Assembly: GCA_016196755.1 (NCBI GenBank) | Contig: JACPXC010000059.1 | Span: forward strand, 186,001 to 250,000 | DNA length: 64,000 bases | Reading direction: 5' to 3' | Source of the DNA: Elusimicrobiota bacterium | GTDB taxonomy: Bacteria; Elusimicrobiota; Elusimicrobia; UBA1565 | In this document: positions 7,653 to 16,864 of the stretch, in pieces | How the letters are laid out: each line of letters begins with the position of its first letter | Numbering within the stretch: position 1 is the stretch's first letter | Position numbers and translations under genes: made by a program | The notes under the pieces: generated by a model | What the model saw: only the letters and a program-made list of their open reading frames with translations | What the model was told of the DNA's origin: nothing | Databases searched by the model: none

Positions 7653-10028
7653 ATGGACACCAAAACCCGCATCCTGACCTTGGCCGCCTTCGGGGCCCTG
7701 GCTTGCGTTTCGGCCCCCATCCCCGCCTCAGCGCAGCAGTTGATCGCTTGGCCCATCGGGATGCCCAATCCCTTCCGGATACTGATGCCGGGCGGCCCGG
7801 TCCGGCCGATGCCGCTCCCGCCCCGCCCCCTGCCGCCGACGCGACCCGGCACCGTGACCCCCGTCCGGCCCGAGGACGGCCTGCCGCTCGAGCTCTCCGG
7901 CTACAAGGTCGAGGGCACGGTGGCCCCCGGCGGGGCCGAGCTGACCTACGACATCGCCTTCCGCAACCCCACCGACAGACGCCTCGAAGGGGTCCTGCTC
8001 ATCCCGATCCCGGCCGACACGGTGCTCAGCGGGTTCACGATGACGGCCGGCGGAAAGACCATGAAGGGCGAGCTGCTCGACGCGACCCAAGCCCGCACCA
8101 TCTACGAGAACATCGTCCGCGCCTCGCGCGACCCCGGATTGCTCGAGCTCGTCGGCGAGCGCCTGGTCCGGGCCAGCGTCTTCCCGATCGAGCCGCGCGC
8201 CACGGTCACCGTCCGCATGGTCGCCAGCCAGGCGGTGCGCTCGAGCGGCGGGCTCTATCAGCTCACCGTCCCGATGCGCTCGGCCACGATGACGGGCAGC
8301 GTGACGCGCGGGGCCTCGGTGCGCCTGCGTCTCTCGGGGGAAGAGGTCCTGCGCTCGGTCTATTCGCCGCAGGCCGGCGTCGAGATCAAGCGCGAGGGCG
8401 AGAAGGCCGCCGAGGTGACCTATAAGGCCGACGGGACGCTGAGCGACCTCGACCTGTTCTTCTCGACGGCCCGCGACCCGCTGGCCGCCGGGATCCTCAC
8501 CCACCGGCCCGAGGGCGAAGAGGGCACCGTCATGCTCTCGCTCACCCCCAAGCGCGAGGCCGAGGGCACGGGCATCCCCAAGGACCTTCTCTTCATCGTC
8601 GACCGCTCGGGCTCCATGGAAGAGGGCGGCAAGATGACCCAGGCCAAGGCGGCGCTGAGCTCCACCCTCAAGCGCCTGGGGCCGAAGGACCGCTTCGGCA
8701 TCGTCGACTTCGCCACCGGGGTGGGCGTCTTCGAGCGCTCGCTCGTGGCCGCCTCCAAGGAGAACGTCGCCCGGGCGCTGCGCTACGTGGAGGCGCTCGA
8801 GGCCGCCGGCGGCACCAACATCGAGGGCGCTCTCTCCGAGGGCCTGCCGATGCTGGCAGGGGGCGGCGAGAACGTGCCGATGGTGTTCTTCCTGACCGAC
8901 GGCCTGCCCACCGTGGGCTCGACCGACGTCCAGGCCATCCTGCGCTCGGCGCAAGAGCGCAACAGGGACCTCAAGGCCCGGCTCTTCGCCTTCGGGGTGG
9001 GCGACGACGTGAACACCCTGCTGCTCGACAAGCTGGCCGAGGCCAACCGCGGCTCGCGCGACTACGTGCGGCCCGGCGAGGACATCGAGCACAAGGTGTC
9101 GACGCTCTACCAGAAGGTGGCGCGCCCGGCGCTGACCGACGTCCGGCTCGAGTGGGACGGCGTGTCGGTCTCGCAGGTCACGCCGCGCCAAGGCGGGGAC
9201 CTGTTCTACGGCTCCGAGCTCCTGGTCATGGGCCGCTTCAAGGCCGCCGGGAAGGGGAAGCTCACTGTCACCGGCAAGAGCGCGGGCAAGACCCTGCGCT
9301 TCGAGTACCCGGTGAAGCTGCCGGAGCGCGCTGAGCGCAACGCCTTCCTGCCCCGTCTCTGGGCCAACCTCAAGGTGGCCGAGGAGCTTGACGGCATCCG
9401 CCTCTCGGGGCGGGCAGACCCCGAGGTGGTCGAGACGATCACCCGCATCGCCAAGCGCTACGGGATCGTCACGCCCTACACCTCGTACCTGGTCCTCGAG
9501 GAGGGGATGGCGATGCCGGCGGCCGCGCAGGCGATGCGCCGCGAGGCCGCGCGGATGGCCGACGACGCCCGTTCGAGCGGCTTTTCCGGCGGGGCTGGCG
9601 TGGCCCTGCGGGCCCAGAACGCCTCGCGCCTGCTGGGCGGCAAGGACGCCGAGGCGGAGGAAGCGGCGATGGCCGCGGCCCCGGGCGCCGGAGGCGGACT
9701 CCGGTTCGCTCCCTCGAAGATGAGCGCGACGCGCGGCGCCTTCGCGAAGGCGGAGAAGAGAACGCGCGACGAGCTCAAGGCCAAGGGCGAGCGTATCGTC
9801 GAGACGCGCGAGGCCGGCGGGAAGTCGTTCTACCTGCGCGGCGGGGTCTGGGTCGACGGCGCCATCGAGGCCGACGCCGCGGCCGCCTCGCGCAAGACCG
9901 TGACGGTCAAGGCGATGTCGGATGAGTACTTCGCCCTGCTCGCCAAGGAGCCGGTCCTGGGGCGCTTCTTCGCCCTGGGCGGCAAGGTGAAGGTGCTGCA
10001 CGGCGGGACGGTCTACAGCGTGGACTGA
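7653..10028 (+). CDS. Secreted VIT and VWA domain protein
   Basis: A 791-residue protein with a Sec signal peptide (MDTKTRILTLAAFGALACVS, cleavage near ASAQQ). A Pro-rich stretch precedes a vault/inter-alpha-trypsin (VIT) domain at about 75-200, with EPRATVTVRM typical of that fold. A von Willebrand A domain follows from about residue 310 with a full MIDAS DxSxS (D317-R-S-G-S) and FFLTDGLPT. The C-terminal 250 residues include an Ala/Met-rich linker. VIT-VWA proteins bind partners through a metal ion at the cell surface. GGAGG stands before the ATG. Its ECF-type promoter links it to the sigma/anti-sigma pair. The 3' end overlaps the convergent YfhO-like gene by 16 bp. Confidence 0.9.
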   Translation: MDTKTRILTLAAFGALACVSAPIPASAQQLIAWPIGMPNPFRILMPGGPVRPMPLPPRPLPPTRPGTVTPVRPEDGLPLELSGYKVEGTVAPGGAELTYDIAFRNPTDRRLEGVLLIPIPADTVLSGFTMTAGGKTMKGELLDATQARTIYENIVRASRDPGLLELVGERLVRASVFPIEPRATVTVRMVASQAVRSSGGLYQLTVPMRSATMTGSVTRGASVRLRLSGEEVLRSVYSPQAGVEIKREGEKAAEVTYKADGTLSDLDLFFSTARDPLAAGILTHRPEGEEGTVMLSLTPKREAEGTGIPKDLLFIVDRSGSMEEGGKMTQAKAALSSTLKRLGPKDRFGIVDFATGVGVFERSLVAASKENVARALRYVEALEAAGGTNIEGALSEGLPMLAGGGENVPMVFFLTDGLPTVGSTDVQAILRSAQERNRDLKARLFAFGVGDDVNTLLLDKLAEANRGSRDYVRPGEDIEHKVSTLYQKVARPALTDVRLEWDGVSVSQVTPRQGGDLFYGSELLVMGRFKAAGKGKLTVTGKSAGKTLRFEYPVKLPERAERNAFLPRLWANLKVAEELDGIRLSGRADPEVVETITRIAKRYGIVTPYTSYLVLEEGMAMPAAAQAMRREAARMADDARSSGFSGGAGVALRAQNASRLLGGKDAEAEEAAMAAAPGAGGGLRFAPSKMSATRGAFAKAEKRTRDELKAKGERIVETREAGGKSFYLRGGVWVDGAIEADAAAASRKTVTVKAMSDEYFALLAKEPVLGRFFALGGKVKVLHGGTVYSVD

Positions 10029-12319
10029 CCCGGCCGCATCGGACGCACCGGCGCCCCGGCGGCAACGCCGGGGCGCCGCTTTTTGAGGAGGACGAGGAAG
10101 AGGGACAGGGCGGCCAAGGACAGGGCGGCCCCGAGGCGCCGGAACGGCGGTTCGTAGCGCAGACCGACCTCGTGGACGCCCGCCTCGAGCGGGACGCCGA
10201 AGAAGCCGAAATCTACGCGCCGCAGCTCGGCGGGCCGGCCGTCGACCGACGCCGACCAGCCGGCGTCCCAAGGAATCGTGAAGAGCAGCAGCTTCGGGCT
10301 CCTCAGCGCCACGCTCCCCTCGAGGGCGTTGTGCGACCACCGCCGGATGGACAACGCCTCCGGCGCGGCGGCGGGCCCGGGCGCGGGACGCGGGAAGCCC
10401 CCGCAGTCCTCGACGACGAACGCGTCGAGGAGGGCCGCGTCCATCGACCGTGGGTCGAGGGCTCGGAACTCCCGCGCCGTGAGGCAGCGGTCCAGGGCGA
10501 ATCCCAGCGGCCGGGCCGAGCGGTCCTGGAACGCACGCACCGCGCCGAAGGTCCCGACCAGGTCGGCCGCGAAGGCCGGCGGCACGTCGCCGCCCTTGGA
10601 CAGGAAGAATTTGACGCCGACCAGCCGCATGAGCCCCGGACGCCGGCTCAGGCCGCGCAGCCAGATGGAGTCCACGGAGACCGCCGGATCGATGACGCCC
10701 GTCTGGGCCAGGAACTCGACATAGGAACGCTGGTTGAACTGGGCGTAGGACGTCGTGCCGAGATACCCCTGCGCCTTGGCGTCGTTATAGCTGGCATGGC
10801 CGGTGGGCCCGGAACGGTAGTCCTTCTCGATGCGGTAGAACGACGGGTCGGCCGCCTTGAGGTAAGCGACCGCGTCCAGCGTATCGTCGCCGTAGCCCTT
10901 CTTCTCACGCAGTTCCGCGGCCGTCAGCGCGTCGCGGCCGCTCGACACCGTCACCGAGGTGAACCAGGCCGCCTCCACGCACAGCGACGCCAGGAGCAGG
11001 ACCCCCGCCGCCCGGCGCCGGGAGGCGACCCGCATCGCGAAAAGGAGGGCCGCGTCGACGCAGAGGAACGCCGCGCAGCCGGCGCGCAGCGACGGATCGA
11101 GCGTTCCGGCAGCGGCTAGCGGCACCAGCAGCAGCGCCAAGCTGGCGAACAGCGCGGCCGGGCCGGACTCGCCGCGCTCGTGGAGCCCGTCGAGGGCCCG
11201 CGCCGTCAAGTAGACCAGGAACGCCGCGACGAACAAGGAATAGCTTCGGTAGTAATCGCCCGAAAAAGCCCACAAGGCCTGCCGGAAGTAGGGGAACACC
11301 GCGGGAAGCGCCGCGCAGGCGGCCAGGACGCCGTAGACCCGGCGCTGGCGCGCACTCATCGCGCAGAAAGCCTGCGGCGCGAGCAGCAGCGAGCTCAGGC
11401 CGCAGTAGAAAGCCGGGGCCTCGAGATAGTTCTTCCAGCCGGTGAACGCGGAGCCCGCGCCGAGCAGGTCGCTCGAATAGAGACGCAGAAGGGCGGTGAC
11501 GTAGTGCTCGGCCCCTTCCAGCCGCAGGGGCGGGGTCGACGCCAGAGCGCGGACGAGCGAGGCGCCGCCGCCCACGCGAGGGCTGTCAGCCAGCTGGAAG
11601 AGCGCGTCGAGGAGCGAGAAGCCGCTCATCAGGGCCCCGAGCGCGGCCCAGCCGGCGCAGCGCGCCAGGAAGGCCAGGCCCGCTCGCAAGCCCCCACCGT
11701 TCTCGTCGGCGAAGCGCGCCGCTCCGTAGGCGGAGAAGGCCAGGGCGTAGGGCCATAGGAGCGCGGGCTGGCGCAGGGTAAGCAACGCGAAGGCCGGCGG
11801 CAGCAGCGCCGGAGAGCCGCGGACGAGGGTCCGCTCGAAGGCCCAGAGCCCCAGCGCGCAGTTAACGGCCTCGGTCGAGAATACGCTCCAACCGCTTCCC
11901 ACCGCCATGAAGCCCGTGAAGGCGTAGAGCAGCCCACCCGCGACGGCAGCGAAGCGCGAGAGCCGCGCCTCGCGCAGAAAGAGGTGGAAGAAGGCCGCCG
12001 CGCAGAGGACCTTGGCCAGCTCCATGTAGGCGAAGCCGAACGCGGCTCCGTCGCGCCCGAACGGGAGCAGGATGAGGAAGAAGGGATCGCTCAAGGCCGA
12101 GGGATAGAGGTTCTGCCCTAGTCCTTGGGCGAAGGACCAGCCCGGAAAGCCCTCGGCGCGGAGGTAGTCGAACAGATGGAGGACCTGCGGGTAAGTGATG
12201 TTGAGCGAGTCGCTGCCGATATCCTTGAAGAGGTAGGCGGCCTGAAACGACAGGTAGCGGCGGAACGCGACCGCGCCGACCAGGACGGTCAGCAGCAAGC
12301 AGGCCGCGAGTCCGGGCAC
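10013..12319 (-). CDS. YfhO-family polytopic membrane protein
   Basis: A 768-residue protein with about 12 membrane helices in its first 500 residues and one near the C-terminus before a Lys/Arg tail. The first outer loop (LFKDIGSDSLNITYPQVLHL) carries the acidic motif found in YfhO and related GT-C-fold membrane proteins. The long outer C-terminal domain with WDAGWSASVDGRP and a VGLRY block is typical of YfhO, which has been linked to glycosylation of cell-surface polymers. The GTG at 12319 has TAGACT exactly 6 bp upstream (extended by TGA), so it is probably leaderless. Confidence 0.85.
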   Translation of the reverse strand: MPGLAACLLLTVLVGAVAFRRYLSFQAAYLFKDIGSDSLNITYPQVLHLFDYLRAEGFPGWSFAQGLGQNLYPSALSDPFFLILLPFGRDGAAFGFAYMELAKVLCAAAFFHLFLREARLSRFAAVAGGLLYAFTGFMAVGSGWSVFSTEAVNCALGLWAFERTLVRGSPALLPPAFALLTLRQPALLWPYALAFSAYGAARFADENGGGLRAGLAFLARCAGWAALGALMSGFSLLDALFQLADSPRVGGGASLVRALASTPPLRLEGAEHYVTALLRLYSSDLLGAGSAFTGWKNYLEAPAFYCGLSSLLLAPQAFCAMSARQRRVYGVLAACAALPAVFPYFRQALWAFSGDYYRSYSLFVAAFLVYLTARALDGLHERGESGPAALFASLALLLVPLAAAGTLDPSLRAGCAAFLCVDAALLFAMRVASRRRAAGVLLLASLCVEAAWFTSVTVSSGRDALTAAELREKKGYGDDTLDAVAYLKAADPSFYRIEKDYRSGPTGHASYNDAKAQGYLGTTSYAQFNQRSYVEFLAQTGVIDPAVSVDSIWLRGLSRRPGLMRLVGVKFFLSKGGDVPPAFAADLVGTFGAVRAFQDRSARPLGFALDRCLTAREFRALDPRSMDAALLDAFVVEDCGGFPRPAPGPAAAPEALSIRRWSHNALEGSVALRSPKLLLFTIPWDAGWSASVDGRPAELRRVDFGFFGVPLEAGVHEVGLRYEPPFRRLGAALSLAALSLFLVLLKKRRPGVAAGAPVRPMRPGQSTL
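10049..10084 (+). terminator. Terminator of the VIT/VWA gene inside a convergent gene
   Basis: A perfect 13-bp stem (10049-10061 with 10066-10078), loop GCAA, then CTTTTT. It follows the VIT/VWA stop by 20 bp. The same DNA codes, on the other strand, for the last residues of the YfhO-like protein, so the hairpin is under double constraint. Confidence 0.88.
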
Positions 12320-12325
12320 GGCGGA

Positions 12326-12350
12326 AGTCTATCAAACACCGTGCTATAAT
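12326..12350. promoter_or_regulatory. Divergent -10 boxes, both leaderless
   Basis: On the minus strand TAGACT (12331-12326, preceded by TGA) lies 6 bp before the GTG of the YfhO-like gene. On the plus strand TATAAT (12345-12350, preceded by TGC, a full extended -10) lies 6 bp before a GTG at 12357 that opens a 15-codon frame. The two boxes are 13 bp apart. Confidence 0.6.
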
Positions 12351-12356
12351 CAGGCC

Positions 12357-12404
12357 GTGGTGGCGAAAATCGTCTTCCTCATCGGCCTCACCTCCGGCCT
12401 CTAG
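12357..12404 (+). CDS. Possible 15-residue leaderless leader peptide
   Basis: A frame of GTG plus 14 sense codons and TAG, read VVAKIVFLIGLTSGL. It starts 6 bp after a perfect extended -10 (TGCTATAAT) and ends 58 bp before the GcvT-like start. The peptide is hydrophobic with one Lys, like a small membrane or leader peptide. Its existence depends on the leaderless reading of the promoter. It may have no role of its own beyond being at the transcript's 5' end. The following 58 bp are C-rich and hold an AGAGG before the next ATG. Confidence 0.35.
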   Translation: MVAKIVFLIGLTSGL

Positions 12405-12462
12405 CCCCGCCGTTTCCCCCCGCCGCCGCCCCCGATCCCAAGCCCCTTATAAGAGGAAAACC

Positions 12463-13653
12463 ATGCCCGTGCCAACGCCCTTCCATCCGCGAACCTCGGC
12501 CCTCTGCACCAGCTACCGCTGGAAGCAGTGGTCGGGCTACCACGCCGTCTGCTCCTACGAGACCTGCCACGAGCGCGAGTACAACGCGTTCCGCCAGGGC
12601 GCCGGCCTCTTGGACGTCACGCCGCTCTTCAAGTACGAGGTGCGCGGCAAGGGCGCGGCGGACTTCCTCTCCCATGTGCTGACCAAGGACGCCCGCAAGG
12701 TCAAGGTCGGCCAGGTCTCCTACGTCTCCTGGACCGACGACAAGGGCAAGATGCTCGACGACGGCACCATCACCCGCATCGCCGACGACCATTTCCGCAT
12801 GACGGCCGCCCTGCCCACCTACTACTGGCTCGAGAAGAACCGCCGCGGCTACGACGTGACCGTGTCGGACGTCTCCGACCAGATCGCCACCCTGGCCCTG
12901 CAGGGCCCCACCTCGCGCGCCATCCTCAAGAAGGCCTGCGACGCCGACTTAGACAAGCTCGGCTTCTTCAAGACCACGGCCTGCCGCATGGACGGCTTCG
13001 AGGCCCGCATCACGCGCACCGGCTACACCGGCGACCTCGGCTACGAGGTCTGGGTCAAGAACGCCGACGCCCTGAAGCTATGGGACCACCTGATGGACGC
13101 CGGCAAGGACCACGGCATCGAGGCCGCGGGCTTGGACGCCCTCGACATCACCCGCATCGAGGCCGGCTTCATCCTGCTCGACGTCGACTACTTCAGCGCC
13201 AAGGACTGCCTCATCGAGGCGCGCAAGTCCACCCCCTACGAGATCGGCCTGGGCTGGACCGTGAACCTCGACCGCGAGCCCTTCATCGGCCAGGCCGCGC
13301 TCAAGGCCGAGAAGGCCAAGGGCTCCAAGTGGGCGTTCGTGGGCTTGGACATCGACTGGCTCGAGCTCGAGGCCCTCTACCTCGCCCAGGACCTGCCGCC
13401 CTCGGTGCCCGGCGCCGCCTGGCGCACGGCGGTACCGGTCTTCGACCAGGACATGGGCCAGGTCGGCCAGGCCACCAGCGGCGCCTGGTCGCCCATCCTA
13501 AAGAAGAACCTGGCCCTGGCTACCGTGCTCAATGAGCACTCCAAGCCCGGGACCAAGCTCCGCATAGAGACCACAGTCGAGTTCAAGCGCCAGAGCGTCA
13601 CCGCCACCGTCGTCGAGAAGCCCTTCTTCAACCCCGAGAGGAAACGAGCATGA
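12463..13653 (+). CDS. GcvT-family folate-binding protein (aminomethyltransferase-like)
   Basis: A 396-residue protein of the GcvT/YgfZ family. The opening HEREYNAFRQGAGLLDVTPL matches the GcvT N-terminal block, with LALQGPTSRAIL and ITRTGYTGDLGYEVWV as the folate-binding core and a C-terminal ATSGAWSPILKKNLALATV barrel. GcvT moves an aminomethyl group to tetrahydrofolate, but no gcvP, gcvH or lpd is present here. Instead it overlaps two FAD oxidoreductases by ATGA, so it may be a folate-linked demethylase partner like those of sarcosine or dimethylglycine oxidation. The ATG is preceded by AGAGG. The substrate is unknown. Confidence 0.85.
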   Translation: MPVPTPFHPRTSALCTSYRWKQWSGYHAVCSYETCHEREYNAFRQGAGLLDVTPLFKYEVRGKGAADFLSHVLTKDARKVKVGQVSYVSWTDDKGKMLDDGTITRIADDHFRMTAALPTYYWLEKNRRGYDVTVSDVSDQIATLALQGPTSRAILKKACDADLDKLGFFKTTACRMDGFEARITRTGYTGDLGYEVWVKNADALKLWDHLMDAGKDHGIEAAGLDALDITRIEAGFILLDVDYFSAKDCLIEARKSTPYEIGLGWTVNLDREPFIGQAALKAEKAKGSKWAFVGLDIDWLELEALYLAQDLPPSVPGAAWRTAVPVFDQDMGQVGQATSGAWSPILKKNLALATVLNEHSKPGTKLRIETTVEFKRQSVTATVVEKPFFNPERKRA

Positions 13654-15305
13654 CCACCACGACCGCCGTCCCGTTGGTGACCGAGCAGGTGGCCTCCAAG
13701 TACAAGGACGCCAAGCCCACCGGCGAGTACGACGCCATCGTCGTGGGCGGGGGCCATAACGGCCTCATCTGCGCCGCCTACATGGCCAAGGCCGGCAAGA
13801 AGGTCCTGCTCCTCGAGCGCCGCCACGTCCTGGGCGGGGCCGCGGTGACCGAGGAGGTCTTCCCGGGATTTAAGTTCTCGGTCTGCTCCTACGTGGTCAG
13901 CCTGTTTAGGCCCCACATCATCCGCGACCTGGAGCTCCCCAAGTTCGGCTACCAGGTCCTGCCGCTGGACTGCTCCTTCCTGCCGCTGCCCAACGGCGAC
14001 TCGCTGGCCCGCTGGGGCGACGGCGAGCGCACCCGCCGCGAGATCGCGCGCTTCTCGAAGAAGGATTCCGAGGTCTACCCCGAGTTCGGCAAGGCCATGA
14101 TGCAGATGGCGCGCTTCGCCAAGCCCCTGATCGACTCGCCGGCCCCGGCGCCCGAGTCGCTCAACCCGCTCGAGCTCCTCGACATCCTCCAGGTCGGCGA
14201 GCGCTTCAAGAACCTCGGCAAGGACAACCAGACCCGCTTGGTCAAGATGATGACCATGAGCGCGGCCGACTTCCTCGACGAGTGGTTCGAGTCGGACACC
14301 TTGAAGGGTCCGATGTCGGTCTCCGGCATCATCGGCACCTTCCAGGGCGTGCGCTCCCCGGGCACCGCCTACGTCCTCCTGCACCACTACATGGGCGAGA
14401 TCGACGGCGCCTTCCGCTCCTGGGGGTTCGCCAAGGGCGGGACCGGGGCCATCAGCATGGCCTGCGCCGGCGCCGCCAAGCACCTGGGCGTGGAGATCCG
14501 CACCGAGGCCGCGGTGGCCAAGATCCTCATGAAGGGCAACTCGGCCCGCGGCGTGGTCATGGCCAACGGCGACGAGATCCGCGCCAAGATCGTGGTCAGC
14601 GGCGTGGACCCCCGGCTCACCTTCATGGGGCTCGTGGGTGAGGAGCACCTCGACGGCGAGTTCGCCACCCAGATCAAGCGCTACAAGTTCCGCGGCAGCT
14701 CGGGGAAGGTCAACCTGGCCCTCGACCGCTTCCCGAACTTCACCTGCCGCCCGGGCGACGGCAACCACCTGCGCGGCGACATCGCCATCGTGCCGTCGAT
14801 GGACTACGTCGAGAAGGCCTTCGACGAGGCCAAGTACGGCGACTTCTCACGCCGGCCCTACATCAACATCGTCATCCCGTCCTTGACCGACCCGAGCGTG
14901 GCGCCTCCCGGCAAGCACGTCATGTCCTGCTTCGTCCAGTACGCCCCGTACAACATCAAGGAAGGGCCGTCGCACTGGCCGCAGCGCCGCGAGGCCTTCG
15001 GCGAGACCGTCATCGACACGATCGAGGAGTACGTGCCGAACATCCGCCAGACCATCCTGCACAAGCAGGTCCTGAGCCCGTGGGACCTGGAGAAGGATTT
15101 CGGCCTCACGGAAGGCAACATCTTCCACGGCGAGCTCAGCCTCGAGCAGCTGGCCTTCCAGCGCCCCACCGCGAAGTGGTCGCGCTACCGGACTCCGGTG
15201 GACAATCTCTACCTCTGCGGCTCCGGCGCGCATCCGGGCGGCGGCATCATGGGCGCCCCCGGCGAGCTGGCGTCCAAGGAAATCCTGAAGTCGGGCGCGA
15301 TCTAA
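13650..15305 (+). CDS. PYROXD2/CrtI-like FAD-dependent oxidoreductase (first copy)
   Basis: A 551-residue flavoprotein overlapping the GcvT gene by ATGA. After about 25 residues comes the dinucleotide-binding block YDAIVVGGGHNGLICAAYMA (GxGxxN type) and the glycine-rich LLERRHVLGGAAVTEE. The C-terminus has the FAD block YLCGSGAHPGGGIMGAPG. This arrangement is that of the phytoene-desaturase-like PYROXD2 group, which are amine-oxidase-fold enzymes of mostly unknown substrate. It is followed after 8 bp by a shorter paralogue. The two could form a heterodimer or act on related substrates. Confidence 0.88.
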   Translation: MTTTTAVPLVTEQVASKYKDAKPTGEYDAIVVGGGHNGLICAAYMAKAGKKVLLLERRHVLGGAAVTEEVFPGFKFSVCSYVVSLFRPHIIRDLELPKFGYQVLPLDCSFLPLPNGDSLARWGDGERTRREIARFSKKDSEVYPEFGKAMMQMARFAKPLIDSPAPAPESLNPLELLDILQVGERFKNLGKDNQTRLVKMMTMSAADFLDEWFESDTLKGPMSVSGIIGTFQGVRSPGTAYVLLHHYMGEIDGAFRSWGFAKGGTGAISMACAGAAKHLGVEIRTEAAVAKILMKGNSARGVVMANGDEIRAKIVVSGVDPRLTFMGLVGEEHLDGEFATQIKRYKFRGSSGKVNLALDRFPNFTCRPGDGNHLRGDIAIVPSMDYVEKAFDEAKYGDFSRRPYINIVIPSLTDPSVAPPGKHVMSCFVQYAPYNIKEGPSHWPQRREAFGETVIDTIEEYVPNIRQTILHKQVLSPWDLEKDFGLTEGNIFHGELSLEQLAFQRPTAKWSRYRTPVDNLYLCGSGAHPGGGIMGAPGELASKEILKSGAI

Positions 15306-15313
15306 GAGGACAC

Positions 15314-16864
15314 ATGGCCAACAACTTCGACGTCATCGTCATCGGGGCCGGGCACAACGGCCTGGCCGCCGCGGCCGCGCTGGCCAAGGGCGGGCGCAAG
15401 GTCGTCGTGCTCGAGCGCCGCGCCCACGTCGGCGGACTGGCCGCAGGCGAGGAGTTCGCGCCCGGCTACAAGACCCTGGGCCTCTTGCTCGACACCCACG
15501 GGGTGCGCCGCGAGGCCGTCGACTCGCTGGACCTGGCCGACCACGGCCTCAAGCTCCAGGACGCCGAGACTCCGGTCTACGCGGCCCAGGAGAAGGGTCC
15601 GGGCCTGCTTCTCTACCGCGACTCCGCCAAGGCCGCGCCCGAGATCGCCAAGCATTCGGAGAAGGACGCCAAGAGCTACGTCGAGTTCCGCGCCTTCGTG
15701 GAGCGCATAACGCCGTTTGTCGCCGGGGTGCTGGCCTGTCAACCGCCCAGCATCGTCCCCACCGCCTGCGACTTGGTCAAGCTGGCCAAGACCGGCCTGT
15801 CTTTGCGCCTGCTCGGCGAGAAGGACATGCTCGAGCTCCTGCGCATCGGCCCGATGTGCATCGCCGACTGGCTGGGCGACTGGTTCGAGTCCGACCTGCT
15901 CAAGACCGCCCTGGCCGCCCCGGCGTTCCCCGGCACCTTCATGGGCCCGTGGTCGGCGGGCAGCGTGGCCACCTGGCTCTTGGGCGAGTGCTCGGCCCAC
16001 AACGGCGTCGCCGGCGGCCCCGCCGCCCTGACCAAGGCCCTCGAGGCCGCGGCGAAGGCCCACGGGGCCGAGGTCCGCCTCAACACCCCCGTGCGCTCCA
16101 TCCGCCTCAAGGCCGGCACGGTGACCGGCGTGACCCTGGAGGACGGCTCCGAGCTCCACGCCCCGGTCGTGCTGTCCTCGCTCGACCCCAAGCGCACCTT
16201 CCTGGGGCTCGTGCCGCCCACCGAGCTCTCCATGGAGCTCGAGCGCCAGGTACGCGTGTTCAAGACCCGCGGCACCGCGGCCAAGCTCTCGCTGGCCCTC
16301 AAGGCCCCGCTCGAGTTCGCCGGCCGCAAGGGCGAGCGCTTCGCCGCCGCGCGCGTCTGCGGCGAGCGCATCGACGACCTCGAGAAGTCCTTCGACGCGG
16401 TCAAGTACCGGCGCTTCTCCGAGAAGCCCTATCTGGAGATCCGCGTCCCCAGCGTGTCGGACGCGTCGCTGGCCCCCGCCGGCGGACACGTGGTCGAGGT
16501 CCTCGTGCATTTCGCCCCCCACAACCTGGAGGGCGGCTGGACGCCGGAGAGCGCCAAGGCCCTGGCCGAGGCGGCCCTGAACGTCCTCGAGCGTGTCGCG
16601 CCCGGGACCCGCGCCAACGTCGTGGGCCAGGAGCTGCTCACCCCGGTCGACCTCGAGTCCCGCTACGGGCTGACCGGCGGACACATCTACCACGGCGAGC
16701 ATGCCTTGGATCAGGTCTACTCGCTGCGCCCCTCGGTGGACCTGTCGCGCTACGCCACGCCCTTCCCGGGCCTCTTCATCGGCGGCAGCGGCAGCCATCC
16801 GGGCGGCGGCCTGACCTGCGCGCCGGGGACTTTGGCGGCCGCCGCGGTCTTGAAGGCTTCTTGA
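15314..16864 (+). CDS. PYROXD2/CrtI-like FAD-dependent oxidoreductase (second copy)
   Basis: A 516-residue paralogue of the preceding gene, starting at the ATG after AAGAGGACAC. The N-terminal block FDVIVIGAGHNGLAAAAALA, the LERRAHVGGLAAGEE block and the C-terminal GLFIGGSGSHPGGGLTCAPG all align with the first copy. It shares WLGDWFESDLL with DEWFESDTL there. Tandem paralogues of this kind suggest a duplicated catalytic pair in one pathway. The downstream oxidoreductase starts with a TTG overlapping this stop. Confidence 0.88.
   Translation: MANNFDVIVIGAGHNGLAAAAALAKGGRKVVVLERRAHVGGLAAGEEFAPGYKTLGLLLDTHGVRREAVDSLDLADHGLKLQDAETPVYAAQEKGPGLLLYRDSAKAAPEIAKHSEKDAKSYVEFRAFVERITPFVAGVLACQPPSIVPTACDLVKLAKTGLSLRLLGEKDMLELLRIGPMCIADWLGDWFESDLLKTALAAPAFPGTFMGPWSAGSVATWLLGECSAHNGVAGGPAALTKALEAAAKAHGAEVRLNTPVRSIRLKAGTVTGVTLEDGSELHAPVVLSSLDPKRTFLGLVPPTELSMELERQVRVFKTRGTAAKLSLALKAPLEFAGRKGERFAAARVCGERIDDLEKSFDAVKYRRFSEKPYLEIRVPSVSDASLAPAGGHVVEVLVHFAPHNLEGGWTPESAKALAEAALNVLERVAPGTRANVVGQELLTPVDLESRYGLTGGHIYHGEHALDQVYSLRPSVDLSRYATPFPGLFIGGSGSHPGGGLTCAPGTLAAAAVLKAS

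Noticed and set aside
7728-10340. An 870-codon minus-strand frame across the VIT/VWA gene
   Set aside because: It is the antisense shadow of the VIT/VWA gene. The real minus-strand gene here is the YfhO-like one starting at 12319 and ending at 10013.
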